Part shown: positions 1 to 14,484 of the stretch, in pieces
Layout of the letters: the number at the start of each line of letters is the position of its first letter
Numbering within the stretch: position 1 is the stretch's first letter
Assembly (NCBI GenBank): GCA_016946835.1
Contig: JACVTC010000056.1
Span: 352,001 to 416,000, forward strand
Source of the DNA: Neocallimastix lanati (nom. inval.)
Taxonomy: Eukaryota; Neocallimastigomycota; Neocallimastigomycetes; Neocallimastigales; Neocallimastigaceae
Direction of reading: 5' to 3'
DNA: 64,000 nt
Position numbers and translations under genes: made by a program
Notes under the pieces: generated by a model
The model's database searches: none
The model's input: the letters and a program-made list of their open reading frames with translations, nothing else
What the model was told of the DNA's origin: nothing

Positions 1-1
1 T

Positions 2-80
2 AATAGTAATAATAAAAATAATAAAAATAGTGATATTAATAATGCTATTTATAATTATAATGATAATGTTATTAATAATG

Positions 81-111
<31 letters not shown>

Positions 112-227
112 TAATTATGATGATACAGATAATAGTAATAGTTATTATAACAACAACAACAACAATAATAATAATAGTAATAATATCAATATTAATACTA
201 ATAATAAGAATAATGATATATATTTAT
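2..227 (+). other. Asn-codon repeat tract, possible upstream exon
   Basis: AAT/AAC/GAT-type triplets run in one open frame through this stretch, reading Asn with some Asp, Ser and Tyr. It lies 57 bases before the first solid exon on the same strand and may be an exon of that gene, as Asn-rich stretches are common in proteins of this window. The GT dinucleotides I checked here fall in the wrong phase for the exon at 284, so the link is not shown. It may equally be a non-coding AAT repeat. Confidence 0.25.
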
Positions 228-283
228 GTTTATATATATTTATAATAAATAAATAAATAAAAAAAAAAAAAAAAAAAAAAAAG

Positions 284-826
284 ACGGATTATGTTAATTA
301 TCCAGATAAATATAAATATAATCCACGACGACCACTAAATTCCAAATTTGATAATCATCTCTTCCAAGATGATGTGTATAATGATGAAAGTAAACCGAGA
401 TATTATCGTTCCTGTTATGAAACAGATTACCAAAAAGTTGATCATCCAGTAAGAGCTAAATCTTATTCTCATATGGAAAGTTTTGACACCACCCTGAATG
501 AATTATTTCCAAAGTATGTATAATAATAAAAATTAATAATAATTATAAAAGTTATAAATAATAACATTAGTAATAATATTAATAATAATTAATAATAATT
601 AATAATAATTAATAATAATCAATAATTATAATAATAATTATTAATAACTTAATAACTTAAAAACTTAATAATAATAGAGTAATAATAATAATTAATTAAT
701 TAATAATATATCTTCATAAAAAAGTATAAAAGAAAAAATAATATTATAAAAATAGTAAATAATTATAGAAATAATACAAATAATAATATAAAAATAAGAA
801 GCAACAATTTTAGAAATAGTGCTTAA

Positions 827-911
<85 letters not shown>

Positions 912-1446
912 GTAATAATAGTATTTATGACAATAATTAAAAATTAATATATATATATATATTTATTTATTATTCCATTTTTTTTATTAATATATATATA
1001 TTTTCCCCCTATTTTTTGTTTTTATATTTTTATCTATTTATATATTATATTGTATTTTCTTATTTTTTTTTTTTTTTTTTTTTTTTTTAGGGAATTCAGA
1101 TGTCATTCGATGAAGAAACAAAGTGTAACTCATAAAAACTTTAATCAAAAAGAAATACCACCATATTACCGTGCCAATAAATATGAAATTGAAAAAGAGT
1201 ACATCGATATTATTGAGCATAACAATGCCGGTGATCCAGATAATAAGAAAATTTCAATTACTCATTCCAGTTATATTGCACCCGAAATTACTATTGGTAA
1301 AAATATATATATATATATATATATGTATTTAAAAAAAAGTACTATTAATTAATTATATCTATTAATTATTATTTTTTTTACTATATATATATTTAAAAAA
1401 ATTAGATCATGCTAAAATGCCAATTCCATTAAGAAACGTAGTTTAA
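284..1446 (+). CDS. 3' exons of an unrecognised gene (5' end unresolved)
   Basis: Three exons join cleanly: 284-513, 1091-1296 and 1406-1446. Each carries ordinary, non-repetitive codons, the introns begin GTATGT and GTAAAA and end TAG, and the reading frame passes through both joins to a TAA stop. The visible product is about 158 residues, hydrophilic and rich in Tyr, Asn, Lys and His, and ends IPLRNVV. I do not recognise the family. The first exon shown follows an A-run ending AG at 282-283, so the gene continues upstream. An Asn-rich open frame at 2-227 could be the preceding exon, but no donor there gives the right phase, so I left it out. The start codon is not known. Confidence is good that this is coding and low on its extent and role. 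Confidence 0.6.
826..910. repeat. (AAT)n microsatellite in an intron
   Basis: A nearly pure AAT trinucleotide array lies inside the 514-1090 intron of the first gene. Confidence 0.9.
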
Positions 1447-1764
1447 TGATGTTTATATAATACATATATATATATATATTTATATTTATATATACATATA
1501 TATAAATATTTATATATACATATATATAAATATTTATATATATTTTTACAAATTAAGTAAATTAATTCTATACTTTATAATAATAAGGTTAAATTGTTTC
1601 TATTAAATTCAATTTTAAAAATTTTTTTTTATTCCCATTAATAATGAACCCCATAAAATATAATTAACTTTTTTTTTTTTTTTTTATAAGAATTATAAAT
1701 ATTTATTATTATTAGTATTATTATTATTATTAATCTTATATATATTATATATATTTATATAAAA

Positions 1765-1799
<35 letters not shown>

Positions 1800-3629
1800 T
1801 TTTATTAAAATTTTATTTTTTTTTTTAAATAGAAACTATTAATTTTAAAATATTTTTAATTTGATTAAATATTAATTACATTAGAATTTATAAACATATT
1901 TTTAATAAAATATTACAATACAATAGAAGTTATGAAAAAAAAAATATATATATATATTTTTTTATATTTTAAATAAATTTAATAATTTTTCGATACAATT
2001 AGTGAAATAAAAATTGGCAGTGTATTCTGCAATTTATAGTACATATATATAATTATAATTATTATTTTCAATTGTTATCCATGGATAAAATATATATTAG
2101 GTTTGATTTTTTTAAATAAAATTAATAAAAACAAAAAACTTTAAAAAAAAAATGTAATATATGAATAATGTAACAATATATATATATATATAAAAGAACC
2201 TTAATTAAGAAAAAAAAAATAATAATAACGAAAAAGATTCATAGTTAAATATAAAACTTTATAAATTTTTAATTTTTTTTTTAAAAAAAAAATAAAAAAA
2301 TCGATTGAAAAATATATATATATATTAATAGAAAAAATTAATAAAAATATTATTAAATTATATATATATATATTATAATTACTATGATTATTATTATTAT
2401 TTATTAAGGATAATTTTTTTTTTATTTTTTAATTTTTTTTTTTTTTTTTTTAAAAAAAACATTAATAAGAAATAAAAAATAATATAAAGTGGAAATATTT
2501 ATAGTAACTAATAAAGATCACTTTTTTTTTTATTCAATTAAAAATTTTTAGAGGAATTAAAAATAAAAGTTAAAATAATAGTTATACCATTTATGATAGC
2601 ATGAAAAAAAAAATATGATTTGAGTCCTTTTCTTAGTTATAAATTCCAATCATAATTATCTCTATAATAATTCCAATGCATTTCAGATCATATATATATA
2701 TTATATTTCATTATATATATATATATATATTTTTTTTAAAAAAAAATAAAAAAAAAAATATTTTTAATTATTATATTTATTGATGATTACAACTTTTTTT
2801 TTAATATGTTTTAAGATTAATTAATACTTTAAAATATATTCTTCACTGTATCTTTTTCAAAGTACAAATTAATTTTGTAGTATTTTTAATATTTTCAATA
2901 AATAATATAAAATAATTTATTGTTTCCAATAATTAAAATTATAATAATAATAATAATAATAATAATAAAATAGTATACAAAGCAAAGTTTATTTATTTCT
3001 TTCAACCCAAATAAACTAATAGTTTTTTTTTCTTTTTTTTTTTTTCACCTAAAGAATTTATAATCCATTTGTTTTTTTGGGGGATAATAAAATTCTCTTT
3101 GAAAAAGATACTAATTTATAGATTTTTTTTTTAATTTTTTTATGTTGATATTTATTAAATCTATTGTAGTTTTATTCCACTATGGTTAAATTATTACATA
3201 AACTTTAAATAACTAAAAAAAAAAAAAAAAAAATTAAACTTTAATACAAGAAATATATATATATATAATTATATATAATTTATATAAATAAAAAAGTCCA
3301 AATCTATTTTAATTACATATTAAGTAAAATATTACTATTTTTAATATAAAACTTTAAATTTGCAATATAATTAATTGAAATATACCTTAATTATAAAAAA
3401 TATTAAAAAATAAAGTTATGTGTATTTATTTATTTATTTTTTATTATTTTTTTTAATTTTTTTTACCAAGGATATTTTTTTAATAAAAAATATAATATCA
3501 TCTGGTAATAACTTTCCCTTAGAACAAAATAAATTAATAACTTAATTATTTAATTTTTCTAATTTTTTCATTCGATGAAGAATAATTAATATTATTTGTG
3601 TTTAATAGATGAATTAATTTGCAATACAC

Positions 3630-3669
<40 letters not shown>

Positions 3670-4185
3670 TATAATTTTTTTTTATTAACATCTTTGTAGA
3701 TAAACGTATATTTGGTTAGTTTCTATTTTTTTTTATTTTTTTTTTTTTTTTATTTTTAAAAATATTTTATTTAAATTTCTTTAATTTTTTTTCCCTTCTT
3801 CTTCAATAATAAAAGTATAAAAAAATTTACTTTATTAATATTTATTATTTATTTATTTTTATTTTTATTTTTTTTTTTATTTAAAAATGATTAAATAAAA
3901 ACTAAATTATTGATATATGTCAATTTATATTTTTTTTAATTTTTAATTTAACTATATATAGTTATTTTAATGAGTTATTTATGATGATAATTATTATTAT
4001 TATTATTTTTCTTTTTTAAATAAGATTACAAATATTTAATTGTATAATTAAAAATGAAATAAATTAAGTAACGAATGATTTTCTTATTATCATAAAGTAT
4101 TTATATATTTTTAAATATTAATTTAATATCAATATTAAATCTTAAATATTCATTAATTAAAATAATTAATTTTATTAATTAAAAT

Positions 4186-4222
<37 letters not shown>

Positions 4223-4359
4223 TAATAATTTTATATTTTATTATAAATAAAATAAAATAATATTAATAAAAAACATTAATAAAAAAGTAAAAATATAATA
4301 TAATAAAATGAAATAAAAAATGTTCTTTTTTTTTTTTTTTTTTTTTCAAAATTTCTATT
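1447..4359. other. Intergenic, no gene seen
   Basis: This stretch consists of A/T homopolymers, TA dinucleotide runs and short AAT arrays. A T-run of about 37 lies near 3631-3667 and another of about 30 near 4191-4220. I see no open frame with ordinary codon use on either strand and no RNA gene. It separates the 3' end of the first gene from the 3' end of the convergent zinc transporter gene. Confidence 0.7.
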
Positions 4360-7300
4360 TTAACAACAAAGTTTAGATTTGCAATGAATGGCACTGTAAT
4401 TACGATAGTTATCTGTTGGTGTTTGAACATCTATTAAAACATCATGACTACCTTGATGAGAAGGTGTAGCAGCACTACTACTCACATTTTCTTTATATTC
4501 TATTGAACCAAGTGAATCCTTTTCGCTTCCACTTCCTAATAAGTACACGGATTCATCATCTAAATATTCAATTTGAAGAGTTGTATGATGAATACCAAAC
4601 TTTGTACAAAGAATATATTGAGCATTATTTAGAATACGTTGATATTCTTCAACATTTAATCCTTCATTCTTTACCATAATATGAGCAGCAATAGCTGGTT
4701 TTCCAATTGTAATATTCCATATATGTAAATCATGAATATCGATAATACCATTAATTTCTTTTATATCCTTAGTTACTTCATCTGAATCAATATGTTCAGG
4801 AGTTGCTATATAGATTTTAAATGAAATAATAAAAATAAATATAATTATTATAAAAAAATTTATTTATTCAAAAAAAAAAAAAAAAACTTTTTTTTCCTAT
4901 TTCTTAAACAATAAAATATAATATATATATATATATATATAAATTATAATAATATAATGATGACTTACATTCCATAATAACACTTAAAGTTTGTTTTAAT
5001 AAATTAACTGTAGTAAAAATAACTATAATAGAAAAAATGAATGTTGTAATAGGATCAATGTAAACTTTTGATGGATCAAAATAAATAATTGTAGCAGCAA
5101 GAACAACACCAAGTGATGAAATTAAATCACCAAGAATATGAATAATAGCAGCTTTAACGTTGATATTTTCCTATATTTAATTTATTTATTTATAAAATAT
5201 TAATAAATATTTATAACCTATAATGAATGAATTATATATATATATATTTTATTTTTATATAATATTATATATATATATATTTATTTTACCTTCTTATAAT
5301 GTTCAATTAGACTTTCACCACCAGTAGCAGTACTTTCACCATGATCTTCACTAGTACTAGCTTCATTTTGATTAGGTTTATGTGGGTTGAAATTTTTATT
5401 TTCATGTTTATGATGATCTTCGTGTTTAAGTTTGTCTTCATGTTCATGTTCATTAACATGTTCGTTTTCATGTTCGTGATGATTTTCATGTTTATTAGCT
5501 TGTTCGTTTTCATGTTCATGATGATGTTCATGTTCATGACCATGAGAATGAGAATGAGTATGGCCATGATCATGAGTATGTAAAGTAAAGGCTAAAATAA
5601 TATTGATAAATACACCAATTATGGAAGTTCCCAACATAACTTTTGAATTAATTTCAACCGGGTTTCTTAAACGATCAATAGCACCAATAACTAAACCAAT
5701 GGTTAATACCCAAATAAATGCTAACGATAAAAGGGCACCAATGATTTCTGCTCTATGATAGCCAAAAGAATACTCTTTTGAATTATTTAAAATATATCAT
5801 GTATTTAATAGCATGTTATTATATCATAATTATATATAGATAAATATTACATATAAATAATGTATTAAGAAAAATTTTATAATAATATTAAAAAAATATT
5901 TATTATTAAATAAAGAAAATTATTAATTAATAAAAAAATATATACGTATATATGTATATTAACGAAAGAAATATTATTAATATATTATTTAAAATATTAT
6001 TAATTAATATTAAAAAAATATGTATACAATAAACATAATTTTTATCATAAAAATATATTTATGTTTAAAATATTTTAAATATATAAATATTTTAATATTA
6101 ATTGATCAAATTTTTTTTAATTTTATATATTATTAATTAAAATATCTAAAAAAAATTTTATTAATTAATTATATTTTCTTAATTATTTTATTGATCAAAA
6201 AAAATATTTAAAATATTAGTATAATTTTAATTTTTATGATAAAAAAAATTTTTTTTAATAAAACTGGTATATATTTTTTAATACATTCTGACTATTTTGA
6301 TTAAATAAAAATTTATATATTTTTTAAAGTATTTTGAATATTATGATCAATTAAGTATTTCTATATATTTTTTGTAATGTTTTGATTAATAACATATTTA
6401 TATATTTTTAAAAAATGTACAAATATTTTTATCAATAAAATATTTATATATTTTGTAAAAATAATTTTAAAAATATATAAATATTTAGATCAAAAAAAAA
6501 AAAAAATACTCATAATTTTTTTAAATATTTTGAATATTTTAATTATTAAAATATTTTTATTTTTTAAAAAATATTTTGAATATTTTAATTAATATTAGAT
6601 CAAAAAAATACTTTTAATAAATACTTTTATATAAATATTTTTTATAAAAAAATATTTATATATATTTTATAAAATATTTCGATCAAAAAAAATTAATGTA
6701 TTTTTTTTAAAAAATCTTTTAATAATATTAAAATATATATATATATATTTTTAAAAATACTTTTATTTAAATACTGAATATTCTTAACAATAAATATCTT
6801 AAATTAACATATTAAATATTAAAAAAAATTTTTTTAAACTTACTTTTAGTTGGTTTTCTTTGTGCTACTATTACAGCTATTAAAGATATTAAAAATCCAA
6901 TAACATCTAAAAATTTTTATTTGTAAAAATGAATAATATATTATTTTTATTCATTATTATTGATATAATTTAATTTTTCAAAAATTTTTATTTTATTATA
7001 ATTAAAATTTTTTTAAAAATAAAAAAAATTATTAAATATTTTTTAATAATATTTAATTAAAATAAATTTGTGGATGATACTTTAATGATTTTTAAATATT
7101 AATACTTAATTATTATTATATTATTTGATTTTTAATAATTATATCATTTTTAATATTTTTTTTCTTTTTGAATTTTTTTATATTTTTTATTAATAATAAT
7201 AATAATATATTTATTGATCATTACTATTTAATTATTATTTAATAAGATCTTATTGTATGATTATATTTTTATGAAGTATTATTTTTTTTTTATATTATAA

Positions 7301-7574
7301 CATTAACAAAAGTAATATATTTACCTGATAATAAATGAAAACTATCGCTAAGAAGAGCTAAAGAACCAGATATTAAACCACCAGTTAATTCAATTAAAAA
7401 AAATAAACTTGATACACATAATACCTTTATTAATTTATTTTTGCTGGAATTATTATTTTCATATCCTCCACATACGACATATTGATGTTCAATTGTATTA
7501 TAATTCCTACTATCTTCATCATTATTTAATAATGAAGTTCTTTCATCCACAACAATAGTACTTTCGTTTTGCAT
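4360..7574 (-). CDS. Zinc transporter, cation diffusion facilitator family (ZRC1/COT1/ZnT type)
   Basis: Five exons on the minus strand, 7325-7574, 6844-6906, 5290-5774, 4969-5170 and 4360-4805, give 481 residues with every phase matching. The protein moves Zn2+ out of the cytosol, in fungi usually into the vacuole, in exchange for protons. The two HxxxD zinc-site motifs are intact: H80/D84 in TM2 (LLSDSFHLLSD) and H277/D281 in TM5 (HILGD). YSFGYHRAEIIGAL before TM3 is a family signature. A His/Glu-rich cytosolic loop spans about residues 170-260 between TM4 and TM5, as in ZnT proteins. The C-terminal cytosolic domain includes DIHDLHIWNI, and the tail ends with Cys-Cys. Start: the first Met of the first exon, preceded by a T-rich untranslated stretch. 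Subfamily and membrane location are inferred. Confidence 0.93.
5775..6843 (-). other. Large intron of the zinc transporter gene
   Basis: This 1069-base intron separates TM2 from TM3 codons. It is far longer than the other introns of the gene (418, 119 and 163 bases). It holds only A/T-rich sequence; no nested gene or element is visible. Confidence 0.8.
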
Positions 7575-7766
7575 TATGTAATAATATTTTTATACTTTTT
7601 CGTTGAGATATTTTTTTTTTCTTTTTCTTTCTTTTTTTTTTTTTTTTTTGATATATTTTTAATTTAAATTAAATTTATCTACTTTCTATTAAAGAATATT
7701 TTAATAATATTATATAAAAAAGATTAATTAAAATAATAATAATAAAAAGATATAAATAATATTATT

Positions 7767-7807
<41 letters not shown>

Positions 7808-7985
7808 TTATACTATGTGATAAAAGTTTTATTTAATGCCAAATATTATTCTTAAAATAATGAAAAAAAAAAAAAATTATAATTTTTATTATTTGATTAA
7901 TAATTATTTTAAAATGGATAACAAAAAAAAAAAAAAAAATTAGGAAAAAAAGAAGAAAAAAAAGAAAAAAATTATAAATAAATAA

Positions 7986-8018
<33 letters not shown>

Positions 8019-8252
8019 TAAAAAGAATAAAAAGAAATTATAAAAAAAAAAAACTTTATAAAAAAAAACCTTGAAATAATGAAAAAAATTAGCTTACCAT
8101 TAAATATTCTAATTATTTTTAATAAATATATTATGTATAATATATATTATATAATTCTTTTAAATCTTTTTTTTTTTAAAAAAAAAAAAAAAAGAAATAT
8201 TGTTTTTTTTAATAATATTTACCTTTTTCCTTCCTTTCTTTTATTATTTTTC

Positions 8253-8287
<35 letters not shown>

Positions 8288-11200
8288 GAGAGAGAGTATT
8301 AATTATTATGCTCAATAATATATATCTAATATTATCTAATTTGTAATTTAATATTATCTTTTAATTATTATATTCCTAATATTTAATAACATCCTGTAAA
8401 TAAAATATTCATTAAATTAATATTATCCAGTAATTATACTAGCCTTTTAATTATAATATTACTTTTAAATATAATATTTTATCTTTGTAAAAAAAAAATA
8501 AACTTTAATTTTTTTTATTAGATTTTGTATTAAAAAAAAGATTAATTATTTAATATTTGCAATTTTAAAAAAATATTCCCAATTTTTACTTTTATATTCG
8601 CAATTTAAAGATAAAATTCGTAATTTTTCATTTATTTTTCATTTATATTTTCAATATATTTTTTTATATTATATATATTTCATAATATATAATATTAATA
8701 TATAACTAATATAAAATAATATATTATAAAATATACAAATATACAAAATATAGTGAACCATTTTTTAATACTATAATTTATTTTGAATTCTAATTATTTA
8801 TATTAAATTATAAAAGCAATGAATTATGTTTTATTTAAATATTGTATATTATTAATGTAATAGAGTATATTGTAAAGAATTATCTTTTAATATATATTTT
8901 TAATATATACAAAATTATAATTATTAAACTAAAATTAATTATACCATTTAAATATCAAATAAAATTTTTAAATAATAAAAACTATGATTTAATAATATAA
9001 TTGTATAATTTATAATAAATACCATAAATAGAATATAAATCTATATATGAAATCAATATATTTACAAAATTTTATTATAATATATTAGTCTAGTCTAATA
9101 TTAAGGCTATTGTATATTGGATAATAAAGATAAAAATTCAATTATATTTTAAAATTTATTAATATCAATTGAAATAATATTCAATATATAATTTATCAAG
9201 AATAATATTTGTTCATTATAGTAAACTTTTTTTTTTTTTTTGTTCTTCTAATTTTTTAATAATAAGTTTTTTGAATTTTATTTTTTATTTAAATTCTGTT
9301 ATATTAATAAATATTTATTCTTTTTTAAAAACATTTCATTGAAAAGAAAAATTAAAAAAAAAAAAAAAAATTAATATTTTTGTTCTTATATATATTTACT
9401 TCAAAAAGAAGAAAAAAGTTTTATGCTTTTTATTCAACTATTTTTTTTAGTAATAAATTTATGACTTTATTTTATTAATTTTTTTCTAATGAAATAATAA
9501 ATTAAAATCAAATAATTTATATATTATATTTATCATTAATTTTTTATTTTCTGATAATTTTGGTCTTTTTCTTACTACATAAAATTTTAATATAAATTAT
9601 ATTGATTTATATTTATAATGATATATTATAGTTTAATGACTTTTTTTTTTTTTTAATTGAAATTAGTATTATATATAACAATAATTAAAATTTGTAGATG
9701 TACAAGTTTTAGATATAAATATCCCTTAACAAAATGATATTAATAATAATATCAAAAATAATATTATTAATATTAATAAATAGTAATAATAGTATTGGTA
9801 ATAATAATAGTACTAAAATAATGGTTATGATGGTTATAATAATAATAAACGTGTTTAAGTTTAAAATGAAAAATTTTATTGGATTCTTAATTTAGTTTTA
9901 TATACTATTACATTTCATTAGTTACAAAATGGTCTTTTTATACTTTTTTTAAAAAATTTTTTAGATCAAATTGGTAATAAAGTAATTATCACTAAAGCAT
10001 CTTTATGAAAATATAAAAGTTTAATTTTAAATTTGATTAACTAATTAACAGTATTCACATAACAATCATTTGGATACTTCAAAAAAAAAAAAAATGAAAC
10101 AAAGCAAAATTAAATAAAATAAAAAGTTAATTTTTACTTTTCACTTCTTCTCTTTATTATTGGTTCAGTGCCTAAAATCTTTGGAAAAATTGAATACTAA
10201 AGTTTATTATTAATTTAAGTTTGAATTCAATGGTAGGTTTAAAGAAAATATCTTTATAATAATATGAATATAAATGCTTTAAATCAAACACATATATTAT
10301 AATATATAATAAATTTATTTATATATTCATTTATTTAATATATATAATATATTAAATAAATTTATTAATATGGAAAATAGAGTTAATGATATATTAAAAA
10401 AAAAAAAAAAAGAAAGAAATGATGTATAAATATTAAGATATAAATTTTAATTTTATTAATTAGATGAAGATAGAATCTATTGAACCGCATTATATAATAT
10501 TATTATATTTAAGATATTATCATTATATTAATATCTGGTCACTTTATTTTTTTTTATAATCTGTATAAAAATATTATATATTTATGAGAAAAATTTTTAT
10601 TAAAAAAAATATATATATATATATATATATTCAACTTAGAAAGTGTGTTATCTTTGAACTTTTATTATAATTATAGTTTATTATAGTTATTTTTATGACC
10701 TTAATAAAATAATTAACCATAAACAGTTAAAAATGCACTTTAATTCATTTGTAAAAACGATATTTATCAGAGATTCTTTATATATATATTTTTATAATAA
10801 TATTTATTTAAAATGGAATTTGATTTTTTCAATATTATACTTTGATTTATATTTTTGTTCATTATTATTTTTAATTTAAAATGAATATTAATATTTTTAA
10901 TTTCTTTTTTTTTTTTTTTTTTTATTATTTTTGATTTTTGATTTTTGATTTTTCGGTTAAATAAAAAATATAAATTATGTAACACAAAAAAAAATTTTTT
11001 TTTTATTTTATTCTAAAATAAAAATCAATTAAAGTTGATTATCTAATCCCTTTTTTTTAATAAAAAAAAGATAAATACTAGTAAAAGAAGACCAAAATAT
11101 TAATATTAATATAGTAAAATATTAATATCATATCATTATTGTATATCATATATCATAACAATAATTTTTACATTTAATTATAAAATAAAAAATACATGTA

Positions 11201-11719
11201 ATTTTTTTTATTTAAAAATTAGTTATTATTAATTTTTAATTTAAAAAATGAAAAGAATTTTTAATTTAATTATAATATTAATATATTTAAATGAATGTTT
11301 TTTTTTTATCCCATAAATTAATAATAATAATAATAATTATAATATAATAATAATAAATAAATAAAATAAAAACAAATATTATTTAATTTTTTATTTTCTT
11401 TATTTCTGTTTATGATTTTTTTTTTTTTTTTGTTTTGTTTTGTTTGTTTGTTTGTTTGCTTGCTTGCTTGTTTATAAAAATAAAAATAATTATTATGAAA
11501 TTAAATATTATTTTTTTTATCATATAATTATATATTTATATTATATTTTATATTTTATAATTTATTATTATTATTTTTTTTTATTTTAACTATTTATATA
11601 CATATTTAAAATAATATTATGGTAAAAATAATAAATAAATTATTATAGTTATTTCTTTGTATTAATATAAAATTGTTTTTATTTTCATTTTTCATTTTTT
11701 TTAATCTATTTTTACATGA
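7575..11719. other. Intergenic, no convincing gene
   Basis: A/T homopolymers and AAT or TA repeats dominate. Exon-like snippets occur near 9699-9745 and 9965-10005 after AG dinucleotides, but both hit stops within a few codons and cannot be joined. They may be decayed coding remnants. A (TTTG)n/(TTGC)n tetranucleotide run lies near 11430-11472. Confidence 0.6.
11430..11472. repeat. (TTTG)n with TTGC variants, microsatellite
   Basis: Repeated TTTTG passes into TTTG and then TTGC units. This is one of the few simple repeats here that contains G and C. Confidence 0.85.
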
Positions 11720-12719
11720 TTATTTATTATTATGTGAATTTTTTAATATGGGTGCCTCACGTACACAAACTTTTGGTTTTTGAAATGGAATGACAAGATT
11801 ATTCATATACATTTGATTTTGTGAGTTGTCATAATAACTTGGTGACTGATAACCAGAGTAACCAGGATAATCTGGATCATCTGGATCATTATTATCGGAG
11901 AGATCTTGATTAAAATAATTAGAATCTTCTCTTCTACAAACAGGCCTTAAATTATTATTATTTCCCTTATAGGTACTAGAAGCTGTTGGTGGAGGACCTG
12001 GAATATTATTATATGTAGAGGATGGAATTCGCCTTGGAGGGAATTCGTTATATTCACTTTCTTCCGTTTTATATGAAAGAGCAGGTGAGTCAGATTCATC
12101 TGAGTTAGAATATGAAGATGAATTGGGTCTTGAATTTAGTTCATAATTAATTTCTTTTGATGTAGGGCGATGGGTTTGTGATAAATTCGAGTAAAGCATT
12201 TCATTATTAGGATCATTTGCTGGTGATAAGTTATAATAATAATCTGGTGAATTAGCGTAATCTTCATAAGTAGGTGTGATAGGTATTTGTTGAGTTGAAT
12301 ATTGATGATTAATATCATTAGTATTATAAGATGTAGATGGCCGGTTTTGAATAGCATTTAGATCTATATTTATATATATAAGCATATTAACAATAAGTAT
12401 AATTAATTAATTAAAAAATAAAAAATAAAATGAAATAATAATAAAAAAAAAAAAGAAAAAAAAAAACATGTAATAATATATAAAGGAAATAGTAAAGCAT
12501 TTTTATATAAATATTTATATATAAATATACCTATATTTCTATTATGTTGTTGATAATTATATCCATTTCCTTTATGACTTGATTTTTGAACTATAGGGTT
12601 ATTAAGAATATTTCTTTTTAGATGGTTTTCATTTTCATTATGTATTTTATCATCTTGGTTTGATATTGGTTCAATTTCTTTTTTTTCTGTTAGAAATTAT
12701 AATATATATAAATTTATTA

Positions 12720-12750
<31 letters not shown>

Positions 12751-13739
12751 ATGTATAATTTAATATTTATTATTTTAATAATGATTATCAGTAGTATATT
12801 ATATTAATTTATATTATATCAATATAAATAATTATATTTCAAATTTTCTTTTTTAATTTGATTATTATCTAACATATACATATATATTATCTCATTTATC
12901 ATTATTGTAATAGTATTCTATTCCATTTCTATTCCATAAATCATTATAAAATTAATATTAAACCTTTTTTTTTTTATTTAATTAGTAGTTAAACAATCAA
13001 TTTAATTCGAAAGACAAAAAATAAATTCAATTCAATTTATAAATATATTGCTAATTTTAATTGAAAAAATAAAGTAAAATATAAAAAAAAAAAAATAACA
13101 ATTTTTTGTTTTAATTTAATTATAAAATCATGGGAACTTGCATACTAGTATTATTTTTTGAACGCTTTCTGTTATGATTTTTATTTTTGGAATGCCCGTT
13201 TGCAGTAGTATTTCTACTACTATTATAAATATTTGTTTTCTCTAATTCTATTAAGTCATCAGCAATTTCTAAGGATGTACTGTTTGAATAAGTTGGAAGG
13301 TTTAAATTAGAATTAATATTATTTATATAATTAAGATATTGTTGATTTCTAATTTCTTTACTTTCAATCTCTTTAATTGGTCTTTGTACTTCTTCAAACC
13401 TTTCAACCTCTTCAAATTCAATTTCATTATTAACTACTGTTGGTTTCTTACCATTTATTATTGTATAGTTTTCATTGTTACTTGCATTGGTTGGAATATT
13501 TTCTTTTTTAATTGGAGGTGGAAGTGGTTTAGATTTAAGTTGATTATTATCTGAAATTCTTCGATTGGCTGTTGGGGTAATAGGACTAAGATTTCGTACA
13601 AGCTTACTTTTATAATTCAATGGATCTCCTTCAGCATTATTCTCCATTGGTGCAAAATTAACTGATTTTGATTTTTTATTATTATTGCTAACATCATTAT
13701 TTGGATCATTATTAGCATTAGGAATATTGTTAGTATTGA

Positions 13740-13771
<32 letters not shown>

Positions 13772-13974
13772 GTATTTAAAATAGTGTTATTGTTGGTATC
13801 TACATTTGTATTAGCATTATTTTTGGTTTTGGTAGCCATAGCATTGCTACTAGATTCTGCCTTAATAGGTTGAGAAAATTGTTGATACTGCCTTGATTTT
13901 GATGATTTAGGGCGAACATTCATATTGGTATTATCATCTATGCTGTTATGTTCCTTTGACTCTGAGATCATTTG

Positions 13975-14012
<38 letters not shown>

Positions 14013-14450
14013 TTCTAATTCTATCTCTTTCATCATTTTGATAATTCATATTCTTCTTATCATGATTTTTATCTGAACTATAGGCATTGACATTAGTACT
14101 ATTTATCATTTTAACCTCTTGTTGTATTTTTTTATTACTATTAATATAGTCTTCTTCTTTACTTGGATTAATATAATTTTTATTATTAATATAAGCTATA
14201 GTATTATCTTGCTTATTTAACTTTTTATCAATTTCAACTTTTTGTTCTGTTTCTTGAATCATTGCAGATGAAGATTGTCCACTTTGAAGATATATTTTTT
14301 GTTCTTTATTTCTTTTTATTGAATAGTCTAATTGATTGTCATTTTCATCTTCTTCTTCGATCATTTTCATTTTCATTAAGCTCTTACCTTTTTGATTAAA
14401 TTTTTCTTTTTTTTCACTTTTTAATTTATATTTACTTGAACTTTTGTTCA

Positions 14451-14484
<34 letters not shown>

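Noticed and set aside
30-245. Open frame rich in Ile/Met
   Set aside because: It is an out-of-frame reading of an AAT/GAT repeat; the Asn-coding frame of the same stretch is more plausible.
5307-5583. Met/Ile/Phe-rich frames over the zinc transporter
   Set aside because: Shadow frames of the His-rich loop codons.
8079-8318. 79-codon plus-strand open frame
   Set aside because: Composed of Ile, Phe and Lys from A/T homopolymers; no conserved pattern.
9697-10010. Exon-like snippets after AG dinucleotides
   Set aside because: Both reach stops within about 15 codons and could not be joined in phase; at most a decayed remnant.
10767-10985. 72-codon minus-strand open frame
   Set aside because: Low-complexity Ile/Asn/Lys sequence across an A-run.
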